A stretch of 64,000 nucleotides of DNA, from positions 868,001-932,000 of the forward strand of contig NZ_QXQB01000001.1 in NCBI RefSeq assembly GCF_003605435.1, given 5' to 3'. Made by a program: the position numbers and the translations under genes. Positions 25,645 through 34,878 of the stretch are shown in pieces. The DNA comes from Paenibacillus pinisoli (GTDB taxonomy: Bacteria > Bacillota > Bacilli > Paenibacillales > Paenibacillaceae). Positions within the stretch are counted from its first letter, which is position 1. Each line of letters begins with the position of its first letter. The notes beneath the pieces were generated by a model. That model was not told the origin of the DNA and searched no databases. It worked only from the letters and a program-made list of their open reading frames with translations.

Positions 25645-26691
25645 ATGCATAAACGGACAGGCAAGGTATTGCAAATCGCTTCAACCTATATGGGTACGAT
25701 AGTTGGGGCCGGTTTTGCCACCGGACAGGAAATTTTGCAGTTTTTTACGAGATTCGGATATTGGGGATCACTAACAATCGCACTTGCAACCGTCATGTTT
25801 ATATGGCTTGGAACAAAGATGATGCTGATATCCAGCGAGATTCGCGCCAAGTCGTATGAGGATTTGAATAAAGCGCTGTTCGGCGATCGTTACGGTCGCC
25901 TCATTAGCCATTTCATGCTCGTCATTCTGCTTGGCGTTACCGCAGTCATGCTCGCAGGCGCAGGCACGATCTTTTATGAGCATTGGAATATCTCCTATCA
26001 AGCCGGCTTGCTTATTACCATTGCGGCCAGCTTTTTTCTATTGCGGAAAGGCATGAAGGCGATCCTGACCGTCAATGCGGTCGTTGTGCCTGTTATGCTG
26101 CTGTTCACGGTGCTGGTCATGATTGATACGTTCCGCACGCCGGGATCGGACAAGTTCATGACGCTTATTACCGATTATTCGCCTTGGGCCGCATGGGCCT
26201 CCCCTTTTCTGTATACCGCATTCAACCTCTCGCTTGCGCAAGCTGTACTCGTCCCGCTGGGCGCGGAAATCCGCGACAGGAAAACAATCGTCATCGGCTC
26301 TTGGGTCGGAGGGATCGGCATCGGCTTCATGCTGCTCGCCGGACATATCGCGCTGTCCGTCCATATGCCGGGCATTCAGCAATACGCCATACCAATGGGC
26401 GGCATTGCCAAGCAACTGGGCTACTACGTACAGTTCATTTATATTTTCCTGATTTTCGCCGAAATTTTCACCACCTTGATTGCCGACATTTATGGCTTGA
26501 CGCTGCAGCTGCAGGAGCGGATGAAATGGTCCCGCGAGCTGCTCACCTTTGGCGTGCTTGTGATCTGTTATTTGGCCAGCCAGATCGGCTTCGGCCCTCT
26601 GCTCTCCACGCTGTATCCGCTGTTCGGACTCATCAGCCTGGGCTGGCTTGTACTGATGATACGCAAAAAAGTCGCCTACCGGCAAACGTAG
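25645..26691 (+). CDS. ykvI: YkvI-type membrane transporter
   Basis: 348 residues, about ten membrane helices. The start ASTYMGTIVGAGFATGQEILQFF is the recognised opening of the YkvI family, with the broken first helix (GTIVGAGFATG) found in APC/LeuT-fold transporters. Probably a secondary transporter for an amino acid or related solute, substrate unknown. GGAGGAAG ribosome site. Ends in a convergent terminator against yhaN. Confidence 0.88.
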   Translation: MHKRTGKVLQIASTYMGTIVGAGFATGQEILQFFTRFGYWGSLTIALATVMFIWLGTKMMLISSEIRAKSYEDLNKALFGDRYGRLISHFMLVILLGVTAVMLAGAGTIFYEHWNISYQAGLLITIAASFFLLRKGMKAILTVNAVVVPVMLLFTVLVMIDTFRTPGSDKFMTLITDYSPWAAWASPFLYTAFNLSLAQAVLVPLGAEIRDRKTIVIGSWVGGIGIGFMLLAGHIALSVHMPGIQQYAIPMGGIAKQLGYYVQFIYIFLIFAEIFTTLIADIYGLTLQLQERMKWSRELLTFGVLVICYLASQIGFGPLLSTLYPLFGLISLGWLVLMIRKKVAYRQT

Positions 26692-26696
26692 GCGAC
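26671..26696. terminator. Convergent terminator between ykvI and yhaN
   Basis: GTCGCCTAC / GTAGGCGAC, 8-base loop, A-tract on the left and CTCTATAACT on the right; it overlaps the ykvI stop codon. Confidence 0.7.
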
Positions 26697-26704
26697 CTCT
26701 ATAA

Positions 26705-29700
26705 CTAAAGGTTAACTGCTGCGGCTGTATCAAGAGCGATGAGCTTGGCAGCCGGACATGCCGTTAGCAGTGCATCCCTGGTATGCTCCTGGCAAGTGAA
26801 GAACAAAATTTGGCGTTCTCCCGACAGCTCTGCCACCAGATCTGCCGCAGCCTTGAGCCGGTTGCCGTCGAAATTGACGAAGAGATCATCAAGCAGCAAT
26901 GGAAGCTTGAGGCTCGGCGAGGATTCCTTCGCAAGCGCTAGCCGCATAGACAGGTAGAGCTGCTCCGCTGTCCCGCGGCTTAAGAAGCCGCTATCGAGCA
27001 CGCTGTTCTCCCTGTCTTCAACCCGTATGCCTGAGCGGTTCGGATCGGCGCTCACTCTAAGGTACCGGCCTTCCGTCAGCTTGCTCATGTAATGAGAGGC
27101 ATGGCGCAGGACGATCGGCTGCTTCTCCTTCTCGTAGATGCGCTTCGTACTTTCAATCAGCGATTGGCTCACGGACAATACCGCATAACGCTCCATATCC
27201 GCATCAAGCCCTGCCAGAAGCATCTCCCGCTCGGCTGCCAGACGCTGGCGCTCGCCCTCCTGCAACAGCTGCTCCATGACCGCGCCCAAGGCGCCTTTAC
27301 GCTCCAGCAGCTCCTGATACTCGAGGTTTAAGGCAGCTTCCTCATCTCGCAGCTCCTCTATACGAGAGGACAACATCTCTTCATCGGCATGCCGCAAAAG
27401 CTGCTCCACCTCATTCCAATCGCCCTCCGTAAGACCGGCTGTCAGCTCAAGGTACAGCCTATTCCTCTCAGCTTCCAGACTCCTCCACAGACGAAGATGC
27501 TCCAGCGCAGCGGCATATTCCGCTTCCTGCGAAAGCCCCGCTTCACTGACCGCAGCGCCCATATCTTGTGCAATAGCCGCAAGCTTGCTCTCTTCATCCG
27601 CCAGTTCCAGGCTCAGCTCCCTTAGCCGCACTTCCAAGTGGAGGCTTTCCTTTCGGATTTCGGCATGCCTCCTGCACTCGGCCAGCAGCGCTTGCAAGCC
27701 ATACGCCGAATCTTGATGCAGCAGGCGCTCGGCAGCCTCGACGCCCTCGCATAGCTGTGACGCTTTGCGCTCATAGCGAGTCAGCTCCTTACTTGCTTCA
27801 TCCCTGCGAAGCGTCAAGCGGTCATAACGCTTCAACTGCTCAAGCGCAGACTCGGCAAGATCGAGCGCTTCCAGCGCCGCAGAAGGCGACATGGATTGCT
27901 GAAGCGACCGCTCAGTCAGCCATTCTCGCCACTGTCTCGTGAATTCTGCCGACTGTCGCTTAAGAAAGTCCGCCGCAGCCTGTCGCTCGCTGGCAGATTC
28001 GCGTTGGCGCTCCAAACGGCTCACCGCCTCGTCATGCCTCATGCGCCACAATTCATATTCGCCGATAGCTTCGACCCTCGCTTGCACTTCTTGCCGAATC
28101 ATCGAACGAAGCATGCTCCCGGAATCTCTTGAAGCATTGTGGCGAAATTGCTCCAGAAGCTCCTCAGAGCGTTCCCCTGCATCTTTCATCATGCTCCCGA
28201 GCGCCTCGCGCACCCGGTGCTCGCCTTGCGGAATCGAGCCGCGGCCTCTGCCGCCACCTAATGATCGAGACCTTGGGTCCGCAGCTCCGCCTCTTGCCCG
28301 CGAGCTGATCCAAAAGCCGATGGAAATTCCGCCGGCTCCAACAGCTGCCGCTGCGCCAAGCATCGATGCTTCGCCCAGCCATCCGAGCGCAGCGGCCCCG
28401 CCAAGCGCCACTGCGGCTGTCGCCGCAATGATTGCTCCAGCCATCCCTTTGCCGGAAGACACTTGCCGTGTCCCCCTCGTGCCTGATTGCGCTCCGGCTC
28501 CGGCTTCGGCTCCAAGCTCAATCTCCCATTCTCGCAGCGCATCGTCAAGCTCGTTCCAGGCTGCCATCAAGCTGCTCTTGGAGTCCGGACTGAGCGTGAA
28601 TCGGCCCTGCGCGCTGCCTTGAAGCGTCTCCTTCGCCCGCTGCAGCCGCGTCCTGGCTTCATCCAGCTGAGAGCCAAGCTCTCTCTCCTGCAAGCGCAGA
28701 GCCTCAAGCTCAGATGCCAGACGCTCTTCTTGACGGAGCAGCGCTTGCGCCCGCTCCTGCATGCTGCGCGCGTAATCGCGCTCCCCGATCGTGACATGCA
28801 ATTCGCGCAGCTGGCGTTCCGTCCACTCCGGCGAGATGCTCATGACCAATCCGCCGATTGACTCATCCAGCACGCCCAGCTCGCTATCCCACTCCGATAC
28901 TTGATCCTTCAGTGAATGCATGCGCTCAGCGGATTGAAGCGCCGCTTCCGCATCTGCCATTCTGGCGATCAAGCCTGCATCATAACTCAGCTCTGCCAGC
29001 AGACGCTCCGTTCTCCCTGCTTCCTGCCTCAGCGCATCCCGCTTCGCTTCAATCTCCTGGCGCCTCCGCAGCCATTCCTGCCAAGCCTGCTCGGCACCCA
29101 GCGGAAACGATTCCGCATAACGATACTGCTCCGCCTCGGCGGCTGCCTGACACATGCGCAGCCAAGCCGGTCTGGATGCAAGCGCCTTCTGCGAATACCG
29201 GAGCCGCAGCTGCAGCTGCGGCAGCCGATCGACTATAGCCTCCAGAGACTTAACAGCAGCTTCCTCATGCTGCTTGCACTGATTGTAGCCTTCAATATTG
29301 TCGTTAAGCCTTCTCCATTCCGCTTCAAGCTGCTCCAGCCTCCGCAGATTGGCATTCACGCGTTGGTTGGTCCCTTTGGGCTTGAACAGCTGCTCCAGCT
29401 CCTGGCTGATTTCCTTCTCGGCAGCCGCAACTGCGCCGCCGCTCTCCCAGCCTGCCTGATAGAGATGGCGGCCCAGCTCCGCGCCAGACAAAATACCCAC
29501 TTCCTGCAGCTCTGTCAGTGTTATAGCATACAACCCGCGGAACAGCCGCTCTTGAACGCCGCCCAAATAACCGGTTTCCCACTCACGCTGCTCCAGCAGC
29601 CTCTCTTCCAGGCTTGCATGCTCGAGCACCGCCCCATGAGTATTGCCCGCCTTGCGCAGCCTTGGCTTGCCGCCCGCTTCATCCGCATGACGCAGCACAT

Positions 29701-29947
29701 AATAGGATTGGCCTTCTTCTCCTTGGAAGAGAAGCCTTCCGCCATGCCGCACGCCATACACCGGTTCAGCACGAAGAGCGGGCTGGGAACGCCTTGCAAA
29801 TCCGTACAGCATCGTTCGCACGAAACCGAACAGCGTGCTTTTGCCCGCTTCATTTGGTCCATAAATGACGATAACCGGCGCATCCAAGTCCAGGCGCCGG
29901 TTATGAAATCTTCCGTATCCTTCTATGTAAGCTTCTTGCAGCCTCAT
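26705..29947 (-). CDS. yhaN: SbcC/RecN-like coiled-coil ATPase (YhaN)
   Basis: 1,080 residues. N-terminal Walker A GPNEAGKST at 30-38 after the DNA-repair style opening RLQEAYIEGYGRF, long Glu/Arg/Leu coiled coils at about 180-480 and 600-880, and a C-terminal ABC signature FLSRGTAEQLYLSMRLAL with Walker B LPLLLDDLFVNFD. At about 500-550 there is a strongly hydrophobic Ala/Gly-rich stretch that could be a membrane hairpin, as in B. subtilis YhaN. Thought to act with the nuclease YhaO on DNA ends. It starts 47 bases after yhaO. Family is secure, cellular role is not. Confidence 0.92.
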   Translation of the reverse strand: MRLQEAYIEGYGRFHNRRLDLDAPVIVIYGPNEAGKSTLFGFVRTMLYGFARRSQPALRAEPVYGVRHGGRLLFQGEEGQSYYVLRHADEAGGKPRLRKAGNTHGAVLEHASLEERLLEQREWETGYLGGVQERLFRGLYAITLTELQEVGILSGAELGRHLYQAGWESGGAVAAAEKEISQELEQLFKPKGTNQRVNANLRRLEQLEAEWRRLNDNIEGYNQCKQHEEAAVKSLEAIVDRLPQLQLRLRYSQKALASRPAWLRMCQAAAEAEQYRYAESFPLGAEQAWQEWLRRRQEIEAKRDALRQEAGRTERLLAELSYDAGLIARMADAEAALQSAERMHSLKDQVSEWDSELGVLDESIGGLVMSISPEWTERQLRELHVTIGERDYARSMQERAQALLRQEERLASELEALRLQERELGSQLDEARTRLQRAKETLQGSAQGRFTLSPDSKSSLMAAWNELDDALREWEIELGAEAGAGAQSGTRGTRQVSSGKGMAGAIIAATAAVALGGAAALGWLGEASMLGAAAAVGAGGISIGFWISSRARGGAADPRSRSLGGGRGRGSIPQGEHRVREALGSMMKDAGERSEELLEQFRHNASRDSGSMLRSMIRQEVQARVEAIGEYELWRMRHDEAVSRLERQRESASERQAAADFLKRQSAEFTRQWREWLTERSLQQSMSPSAALEALDLAESALEQLKRYDRLTLRRDEASKELTRYERKASQLCEGVEAAERLLHQDSAYGLQALLAECRRHAEIRKESLHLEVRLRELSLELADEESKLAAIAQDMGAAVSEAGLSQEAEYAAALEHLRLWRSLEAERNRLYLELTAGLTEGDWNEVEQLLRHADEEMLSSRIEELRDEEAALNLEYQELLERKGALGAVMEQLLQEGERQRLAAEREMLLAGLDADMERYAVLSVSQSLIESTKRIYEKEKQPIVLRHASHYMSKLTEGRYLRVSADPNRSGIRVEDRENSVLDSGFLSRGTAEQLYLSMRLALAKESSPSLKLPLLLDDLFVNFDGNRLKAAADLVAELSGERQILFFTCQEHTRDALLTACPAAKLIALDTAAAVNL

Positions 29948-29994
29948 ACCGCTACCTCCTGCATGGCCGATTGGGCATTACATTCGCTGTGTCT

Positions 29995-31287
29995 TTAAGC
30001 TCGGCGATTCCGGTCGCCGTCTTCTGCCATCAACTCTAAAGTCAGTTCCATTGCCTGCTGCAGCCATTCCTTCGGCAGCGTATCCCATTTCTCGCGGCCA
30101 AGCCGGTTCAGCTTGGGATGTAGAGCCATATCCGCTATCGCACCTTCAGCGAGTTCTCGCCACTGGGCCTCGTTATGCCGGAGATTGGCGCCCAGCCGGA
30201 ACAGCTCCCCGGCAAAGCTGTCTTCGTCCTGCAGAAGCTCCCAATTCATCGGAGACGTTGTCGTCGATGACAGATCATAGATATATGTCCATGGACCGCT
30301 GAACGACTGAGGCCGGCTCTCCTGCAGCTGTTCAAGCCATGCCGCAAGCGAGGCCGGCTGACTCACCAGCCGATGAAGCTCCCCGCTGCCTGTCATCCGC
30401 AGCCGCAGCATCAGTGAAGAACCACTTTCCTTCTCTTCACATTTCTCTATTCGCCGCTCTAACAATCGAAGCAGCTCCCGCTCCGAAGCTATACCTTCAA
30501 TCGATACGTCTGCCTCCAGCCATCGCACCTCATCGAGCGGCACAAACCGCATTTCGACGCCGCCCGACTGCGCTACATCCACTACATAACAGCCTTTGGC
30601 TCCGGTCTCCTTCGGGTTGCGCCCTTGAAGATTGCCCGAATACGCAATATGCGGGTATTCATGAAGCACCTCGCGCTTGTGAATATGTCCGAGCGCCCAA
30701 TAATCAAAGCCGCTGCCAACAAGCTGCTCCAGCGTACATGGCGCATACGGATCGTGTGCGCCATTGCTTCCCACATTGCCGTGAAGCAATGCGATATGGA
30801 AAGGCGCCTCCGCCACTGTCTTGTAGGATAGGGCCAGATTGCGCGTCTCGGCGCGCTCCCCGTATGACATGCCGTACACATATGCGGCCAGCTCGCCGCT
30901 TCTCCGGTAAGCAGGTACACCTGAGGGCTTATCTGCGCCAAATATATGCACATTCGGCGGAAGGTCAATCTGCGCACGCTTGCCGCCCAAGTGATCGTGA
31001 TTGCCATGTATGGCATAGACCGGGATTCCCTCTGTCGCCAGCCGCCTCCACTCCTGAAGCAGAGCCAGCTGCGCGCGCAAAGAACGGTCGGCTTCGTCGA
31101 ATAGATCGCCGGCGATCACCATAAAATCCACCTTCTCCGCTATCGCCAGTTCCGTCAGCTTCCTCAGCGCGGCGAACGTCGATTCGGACAGCCCTTTCCT
31201 CACCGCCTCCGGTGCCTTGGACAGCCCTTTGAACGGGCTGTCCAGATGCAGGTCGGCTGCGTGGATGAACCGAAATGACACACTCAT
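29995..31287 (-). CDS. yhaO: SbcD/Mre11-like DNA exonuclease (YhaO)
   Basis: 430 residues from the internal ATG 31287, which gives the family start MSVSFRFIHAADLHLDSPF; an ATG 11 codons earlier is possible. Calcineurin-type metallophosphoesterase with metal motifs DLHLDSP, VIAGDLFD, GNHDH, LLHGNVG and LGHIHKRE, all intact. Partner of the YhaN ATPase by analogy to the SbcCD/Mre11-Rad50 nuclease. The C-terminal 150 residues are a variable capping domain. It heads the two-gene operon. Confidence 0.93.
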   Translation of the reverse strand: MSVSFRFIHAADLHLDSPFKGLSKAPEAVRKGLSESTFAALRKLTELAIAEKVDFMVIAGDLFDEADRSLRAQLALLQEWRRLATEGIPVYAIHGNHDHLGGKRAQIDLPPNVHIFGADKPSGVPAYRRSGELAAYVYGMSYGERAETRNLALSYKTVAEAPFHIALLHGNVGSNGAHDPYAPCTLEQLVGSGFDYWALGHIHKREVLHEYPHIAYSGNLQGRNPKETGAKGCYVVDVAQSGGVEMRFVPLDEVRWLEADVSIEGIASERELLRLLERRIEKCEEKESGSSLMLRLRMTGSGELHRLVSQPASLAAWLEQLQESRPQSFSGPWTYIYDLSSTTTSPMNWELLQDEDSFAGELFRLGANLRHNEAQWRELAEGAIADMALHPKLNRLGREKWDTLPKEWLQQAMELTLELMAEDGDRNRRA

Positions 31288-31370
31288 GCCCTCACCAGCC
31301 TTTTCAACTCTAAATCGCAATAATGATATGAATGTTATAAACCCTCAGCAAACCTGTAAAAAACAGGGTG

Positions 31371-32510
31371 CTACTCTGGTTTAGCTCCAGTGTTCACTTC
31401 GTTGTACACTTTCTTCAGCTGAGAAATAACGCGCTGCAGCGAATAGGCTTTTTTCGCCTTGTCCCAGCCAGTTCGGGCCAAATTATAGCGATACGTCGGA
31501 TCGACGATCACTTTCTCCAGCGCTTCGGCAAGCGCGCCCGGATCTTCAGGCGGCACGAGCAAGCCGTTCACGCCGTCCTCGATCTGCTCCGCAATCCCCC
31601 CGACATTCGTGCCTACAAGGGCCAGCCAGCATAACGCCGCTTCGGCAAATACAGAGCCGAACGCCTCTGCTCGCGACGGCAATACGAACACGTCAAAAAA
31701 CGGCATGAACTCCTCCGGATGAAGCATGTACCCGTAGAAGATAATGTCATCGTACAGATCAAGCTGCTGGGCAAGCAGCTCCAGCTCTTCGCGAATTGGA
31801 CCGTCGCCGATAATATGAAGCACGAAAGGGCAGCCCCTTCGCTTCAGCTCCGCGCAGGCATGCAGCAGCACGTCAAGGCCTTTTGCGGGAACAAGGCGGC
31901 ATACGGTAATCAGCTGCGTCACTTCATTCTCATGGGCGATAGGCTTGAACCGCTTCTCGTCAAAGCCGTTCGGAATGACCTTGATGCGCTCGGGATGATC
32001 AATATAAGGAGCGAGATAAGAGCGGAACGACTCCGACGCTGTCATCAGCTTGTCAGCCTTGAACTCCAGCTCCCGATAGATTGAGGTGAGGAACCGGTGC
32101 TCCACGCTCCCCTCCTGGATTTTCCCGTTCAGCATCAGCTCACGCTCATAGCTGGAATGAAGCGTCATGACTAGAGGCGTATCAGGGAACAAGTCCTTCA
32201 TGACCATCGCAGCGATCGGATGATGCGCGTGAATAATATCGTAGGGCTTCTGGATGCGCATCCGTGTCCACCATACGTAATCTTTATAAGTCTGGATATA
32301 TTTATCTACGAGCGGATTGCCGATATAAGGGGTATGGTCAAAAGTCCGGAACTTGACCTCTTCCTGGCCTTTGTTCCTGACGCGCTTCGGAAGGGAGAAC
32401 AATTCCATTCCCCAGCCAAGCTTAAGGAATCTCTCTTGAATGTAAGGGACCATGGACGATACGCCGCCGGGCTGTTCCGGCGGAAAAAACAATGCTTGCA
32501 GTATATTCAT
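31371..32510 (-). CDS. Family 4 glycosyltransferase
   Basis: 379 residues, GT-B fold retaining glycosyltransferase. N-domain FFPPEQPGGVSSMVPYI and HAHHPIAAM, linker VIPNGFDEKRF, C-domain VCRLVPAKGLDVLL and the nucleotide-sugar motif LPSRAEAFGSVFAEA (E-x7-E). Cytoplasmic or membrane-associated; donor and acceptor unknown. AGGAGCTGG ribosome site. Single gene, divergent from a diguanylate cyclase; no other polysaccharide genes adjoin. Confidence 0.92.
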   Translation of the reverse strand: MNILQALFFPPEQPGGVSSMVPYIQERFLKLGWGMELFSLPKRVRNKGQEEVKFRTFDHTPYIGNPLVDKYIQTYKDYVWWTRMRIQKPYDIIHAHHPIAAMVMKDLFPDTPLVMTLHSSYERELMLNGKIQEGSVEHRFLTSIYRELEFKADKLMTASESFRSYLAPYIDHPERIKVIPNGFDEKRFKPIAHENEVTQLITVCRLVPAKGLDVLLHACAELKRRGCPFVLHIIGDGPIREELELLAQQLDLYDDIIFYGYMLHPEEFMPFFDVFVLPSRAEAFGSVFAEAALCWLALVGTNVGGIAEQIEDGVNGLLVPPEDPGALAEALEKVIVDPTYRYNLARTGWDKAKKAYSLQRVISQLKKVYNEVNTGAKPE

Positions 32511-32590
32511 TTGTCCAGCTCCTGATAGGTTCTAAAGCGGTAATCGCTTCGAATGCTCGTTAACTTCCGGCTTCAACATCTACTGAAATA

Positions 32591-32599
32591 TGATATAAT
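32591..32599 (+). promoter_or_regulatory. Extended -10 promoter of the diguanylate cyclase gene
   Basis: TGATATAAT, a perfect extended -10, 57 bases before the start; the -35 (CTTCAA, 32571-32576) is weak, as expected for extended -10 promoters. Confidence 0.6.
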
Positions 32600-32655
32600 A
32601 GAACGTATGTTTCTGTAAAGTTTGCTACTTATCCTACAATATTGGTGGTCGGACG

Positions 32656-33828
32656 ATGACAATCATGCAATGGCTGACAGGCCCGAACGGACAATTATTT
32701 TCATCTTCATCGGTAATCGTCATTTTGATACTGATGCTATTCATGTCTATCAAGCTATACGTAAGCTACCGCAACAAACATACATACAGGCTGCTTATCA
32801 CAGCCATCTCGCTTAGCATAATTAGACAAGGCGCGCTCGTTGCGCTGGCGTTTCCCGGCTGGAATCTCTCGCCGTGGCTCTACCTGCTGTCGGATGTGCT
32901 GCATATCGTTTCCTTTATTATTATAAACTTTGTGTTCATGAAATTGTATACTTACCGGTCCGCGCAGCTTCGAATTGTCCCTTTTGCGATCATGTCGCTT
33001 GTAACGGCAGGACTGGCAGCCGTACAAGTGGCCATCCAGCCGTTCGAAGGCATGGACAGGTTAGCCGGCGACTTCGCTTTCCCGATGCTTGATGTGTACA
33101 GCATTGTCGTTACTCTTATTATATTGCTGGCAACGCGAAGCGCCGACATGAACGGCAAATATTATTCGAGTCTTGTTGTCTTCTTCATTTACGAGCTGGC
33201 GCGAGTCGCGGATGCTTATGTCTTCAGCGGTTCCCAGACGTGGCTGCTCCTGCTGGCGATGCTGATGCCGATTCTCTATTTCTCGCTTCTGTTCATGCTG
33301 TTGTTCGAGTGGGTCATCGATCGGCTGATGTCGACTTATCAATCTTCGATCGTCGACGGCTTGACGGGCTTGTACAATCGCCGCCATTTCAGCTCCAAAG
33401 CGGATGGCTTGCTGGCGAGCAGCAAATCGGCGGCAGTCATCTTCTGCGATATCGATAACTTCAAGAAGCTGAACGATACGCAAGGCCATCACAAGGCGGA
33501 CGGGGTGCTGAAGCGCGTCGCCGAGATTATTAAGGAAGAAGCAAGCGGCATCGGCGCTGCCGGCCGTTACGGAGGCGAGGAGCTGCTGGCCTGCATCAGC
33601 ACGGACCGCGTCAAGCCGGAGATCGTCGCAGAGTCGATCCGCAGGCGCGTTGAGGAAGAGACCATGGTCACAATCAGCGTCGGGTTCAGCACGACGAAGG
33701 ACTCCAGCAGCGTTCAGGAGCTGGTCAAGCTGGCCGACGAGGCCATGTACTATTCCAAGACCAACGGCAAAAACCGCGTCACCGCCTATAAATCCATTCC
33801 CGCCGCCAAGAGGGGAATGAGCGTATAA
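32656..33828 (+). CDS. Membrane diguanylate cyclase (GGDEF domain)
   Basis: 390 residues. Six or seven membrane helices in the first about 220 residues, of no sensor family I can name, then a full GGDEF domain: DGLTGLYNRRHF, FCDIDNFKKLND with the metal Asp, the active site RYGGEELL (GGEEL variant of GGDEF) and the closing ADEAMYYSKTNGKNRV. It should make c-di-GMP from two GTP. The RxxD inhibitory site is missing (SGIG at that place), so no product inhibition is expected. Weak GGTGG ribosome site. It ends in a strong terminator. It could supply the c-di-GMP sensed by the YdaK-like protein. Confidence 0.93.
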   Translation: MTIMQWLTGPNGQLFSSSSVIVILILMLFMSIKLYVSYRNKHTYRLLITAISLSIIRQGALVALAFPGWNLSPWLYLLSDVLHIVSFIIINFVFMKLYTYRSAQLRIVPFAIMSLVTAGLAAVQVAIQPFEGMDRLAGDFAFPMLDVYSIVVTLIILLATRSADMNGKYYSSLVVFFIYELARVADAYVFSGSQTWLLLLAMLMPILYFSLLFMLLFEWVIDRLMSTYQSSIVDGLTGLYNRRHFSSKADGLLASSKSAAVIFCDIDNFKKLNDTQGHHKADGVLKRVAEIIKEEASGIGAAGRYGGEELLACISTDRVKPEIVAESIRRRVEEETMVTISVGFSTTKDSSSVQELVKLADEAMYYSKTNGKNRVTAYKSIPAAKRGMSV

Positions 33829-33833
33829 CGAAC

Positions 33834-33878
33834 AAGGGAAGCATCCGCATGTTATCATGCAGACACTTCCCTTTTTGT
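33834..33878 (+). terminator. Terminator of the diguanylate cyclase gene
   Basis: AAGGGAAG / CTTCCCTT with inner GCATG/CATGC, followed by TTTTTG. Confidence 0.88.
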
Positions 33879-34040
33879 TTGAACGCCTGGGGATGGATGC
33901 GTAACGGTGGATATGTGTATTGACCTTTGTACGACTCCGTTGCGCTGCGGCTTGTTTAATCTAGCGGTTTGGCAACATCTTGATTGATGTGTGAAGCGTC
34001 TTGCGAGAATCCAGCTACTCGGGAGATTGGCTAGGGCTCT

Positions 34041-34113
34041 GTAAGCCGTGAAACACGGCTTGCTGCTACACAGAGAGCGCACCTCAGGCTCCTTAAAGCC
34101 GTGAACGTGGTTT
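34041..34113. repeat. Two diverged hairpin elements next to the tandem array
   Basis: AAGCCGTG-AAA-CACGGCTT (34043-34061) is a perfect hairpin. A second copy, AAGCCGTG-AA-CGTGGTTT at about 34096-34113, still pairs through G-U bases. Both are followed by GCTGCTAC/ACTGCTAC. They share the TAAGCCG...CGG frame of the 51-bp repeats. 33,880-34,040 otherwise shows nothing recognisable. Confidence 0.6.
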
Positions 34114-34140
34114 ACTGCTACTATCACAAGCTTCTTTCCG

Positions 34141-34782
34141 CGCGCTAAGCCGAGTTTCTCGGACTGCAGCACTCCCGCCAGTTACTTTCCTGCGAGCTAA
34201 GCCGAGTTTCTCGGACTGCAGCACTCCCGCCAGTTACTTTCCACGCGCTAAGCCGAGTTTCTCGGACTGCAGTACTCCCGCCAGCTACTTTCCCGCGCGC
34301 TAAGCCGAGTTTCTCGGACTGCAGCACTCCCGCCAGTTACCTTCCACGCGCTAAGCCGAGTTTCTCGGGCTGCAGCACTCCCGCCAGTTACTTTCCACGC
34401 GCTAAGCCGAGTTTCTCGGCCTGCAGCACTCCCGCCAGTTACTTTCCACGCGCTAAGCCGAGTTTCTCGGACTGCAGCACTCCCACCAGTTACTTTCCAC
34501 GTTCTAAGCCGAGTTTCTCGGACTGCAGCACTCCCGCCAGTTACTTTCCACGCTCTAAGCCGAGTTTCTCGGGGTGCAGGGCTCCCGCCAGTTACTTTCT
34601 GCGCGCTAAGCCGAGTTTCTCGGTCTGCAGCACTCCCGCCAGCTACTTTCCCGCGCGCTAAGCCGAGTTTCTCGGGGTGCAGGGCTCCCGCCAGTTACTT
34701 TCTTAGCGCTAAGCCGAGTTACTCGGACTGCAGCACTCCCGCCAGTTACTTTCCACGCGCTAAGCCGAGTTTCTCCGCTTGA
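34141..34782. repeat. Tandem array of 13 hairpin repeats, 51-52 bp each
   Basis: Thirteen head-to-tail units of about 51 bases. The CCGAG of each unit falls at 34150, 34202, 34253, 34305, 34356, 34407, 34458, 34509, 34560, 34611, 34663, 34714 and 34765, so three spacings are 52 and the rest 51. Each unit carries TAAGCCGAGTTTCTCGG, a CCGAG-TTT-CTCGG hairpin, then CTGCAGCACTCCCGCC and AGTTACTTTCC. Variation is scattered; two units have GGGGTGCAGGGCT instead of GGACTGCAGCACT. The last unit decays into TTCTCCGCTTG. The 52-base steps break every reading frame, so it is not a coding repeat. The first and last units grade into non-repeated DNA up to the PhzF-like gene at 34879. Confidence 0.95.
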
Positions 34783-34878
34783 ATCTGCAATGCCACCCTG
34801 CTCGGACACGCTAAGTCATGAATCACAGCCAGCAACCGCTGCATCTAATTAGTTGTCTCACTCTGCTCTGCCAGCCGC

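Noticed and set aside
34141..34782. CRISPR array
   Set aside because: Units are contiguous repeats without unique spacers, and no cas genes are nearby.
34145..34809. Open frames through the tandem repeats coding 17-residue units (GGSAAVRETRLSAWK-like)
   Set aside because: Frames are broken by 52-base units and stops, no ribosome site, and the conserved feature is a hairpin rather than a codon pattern.
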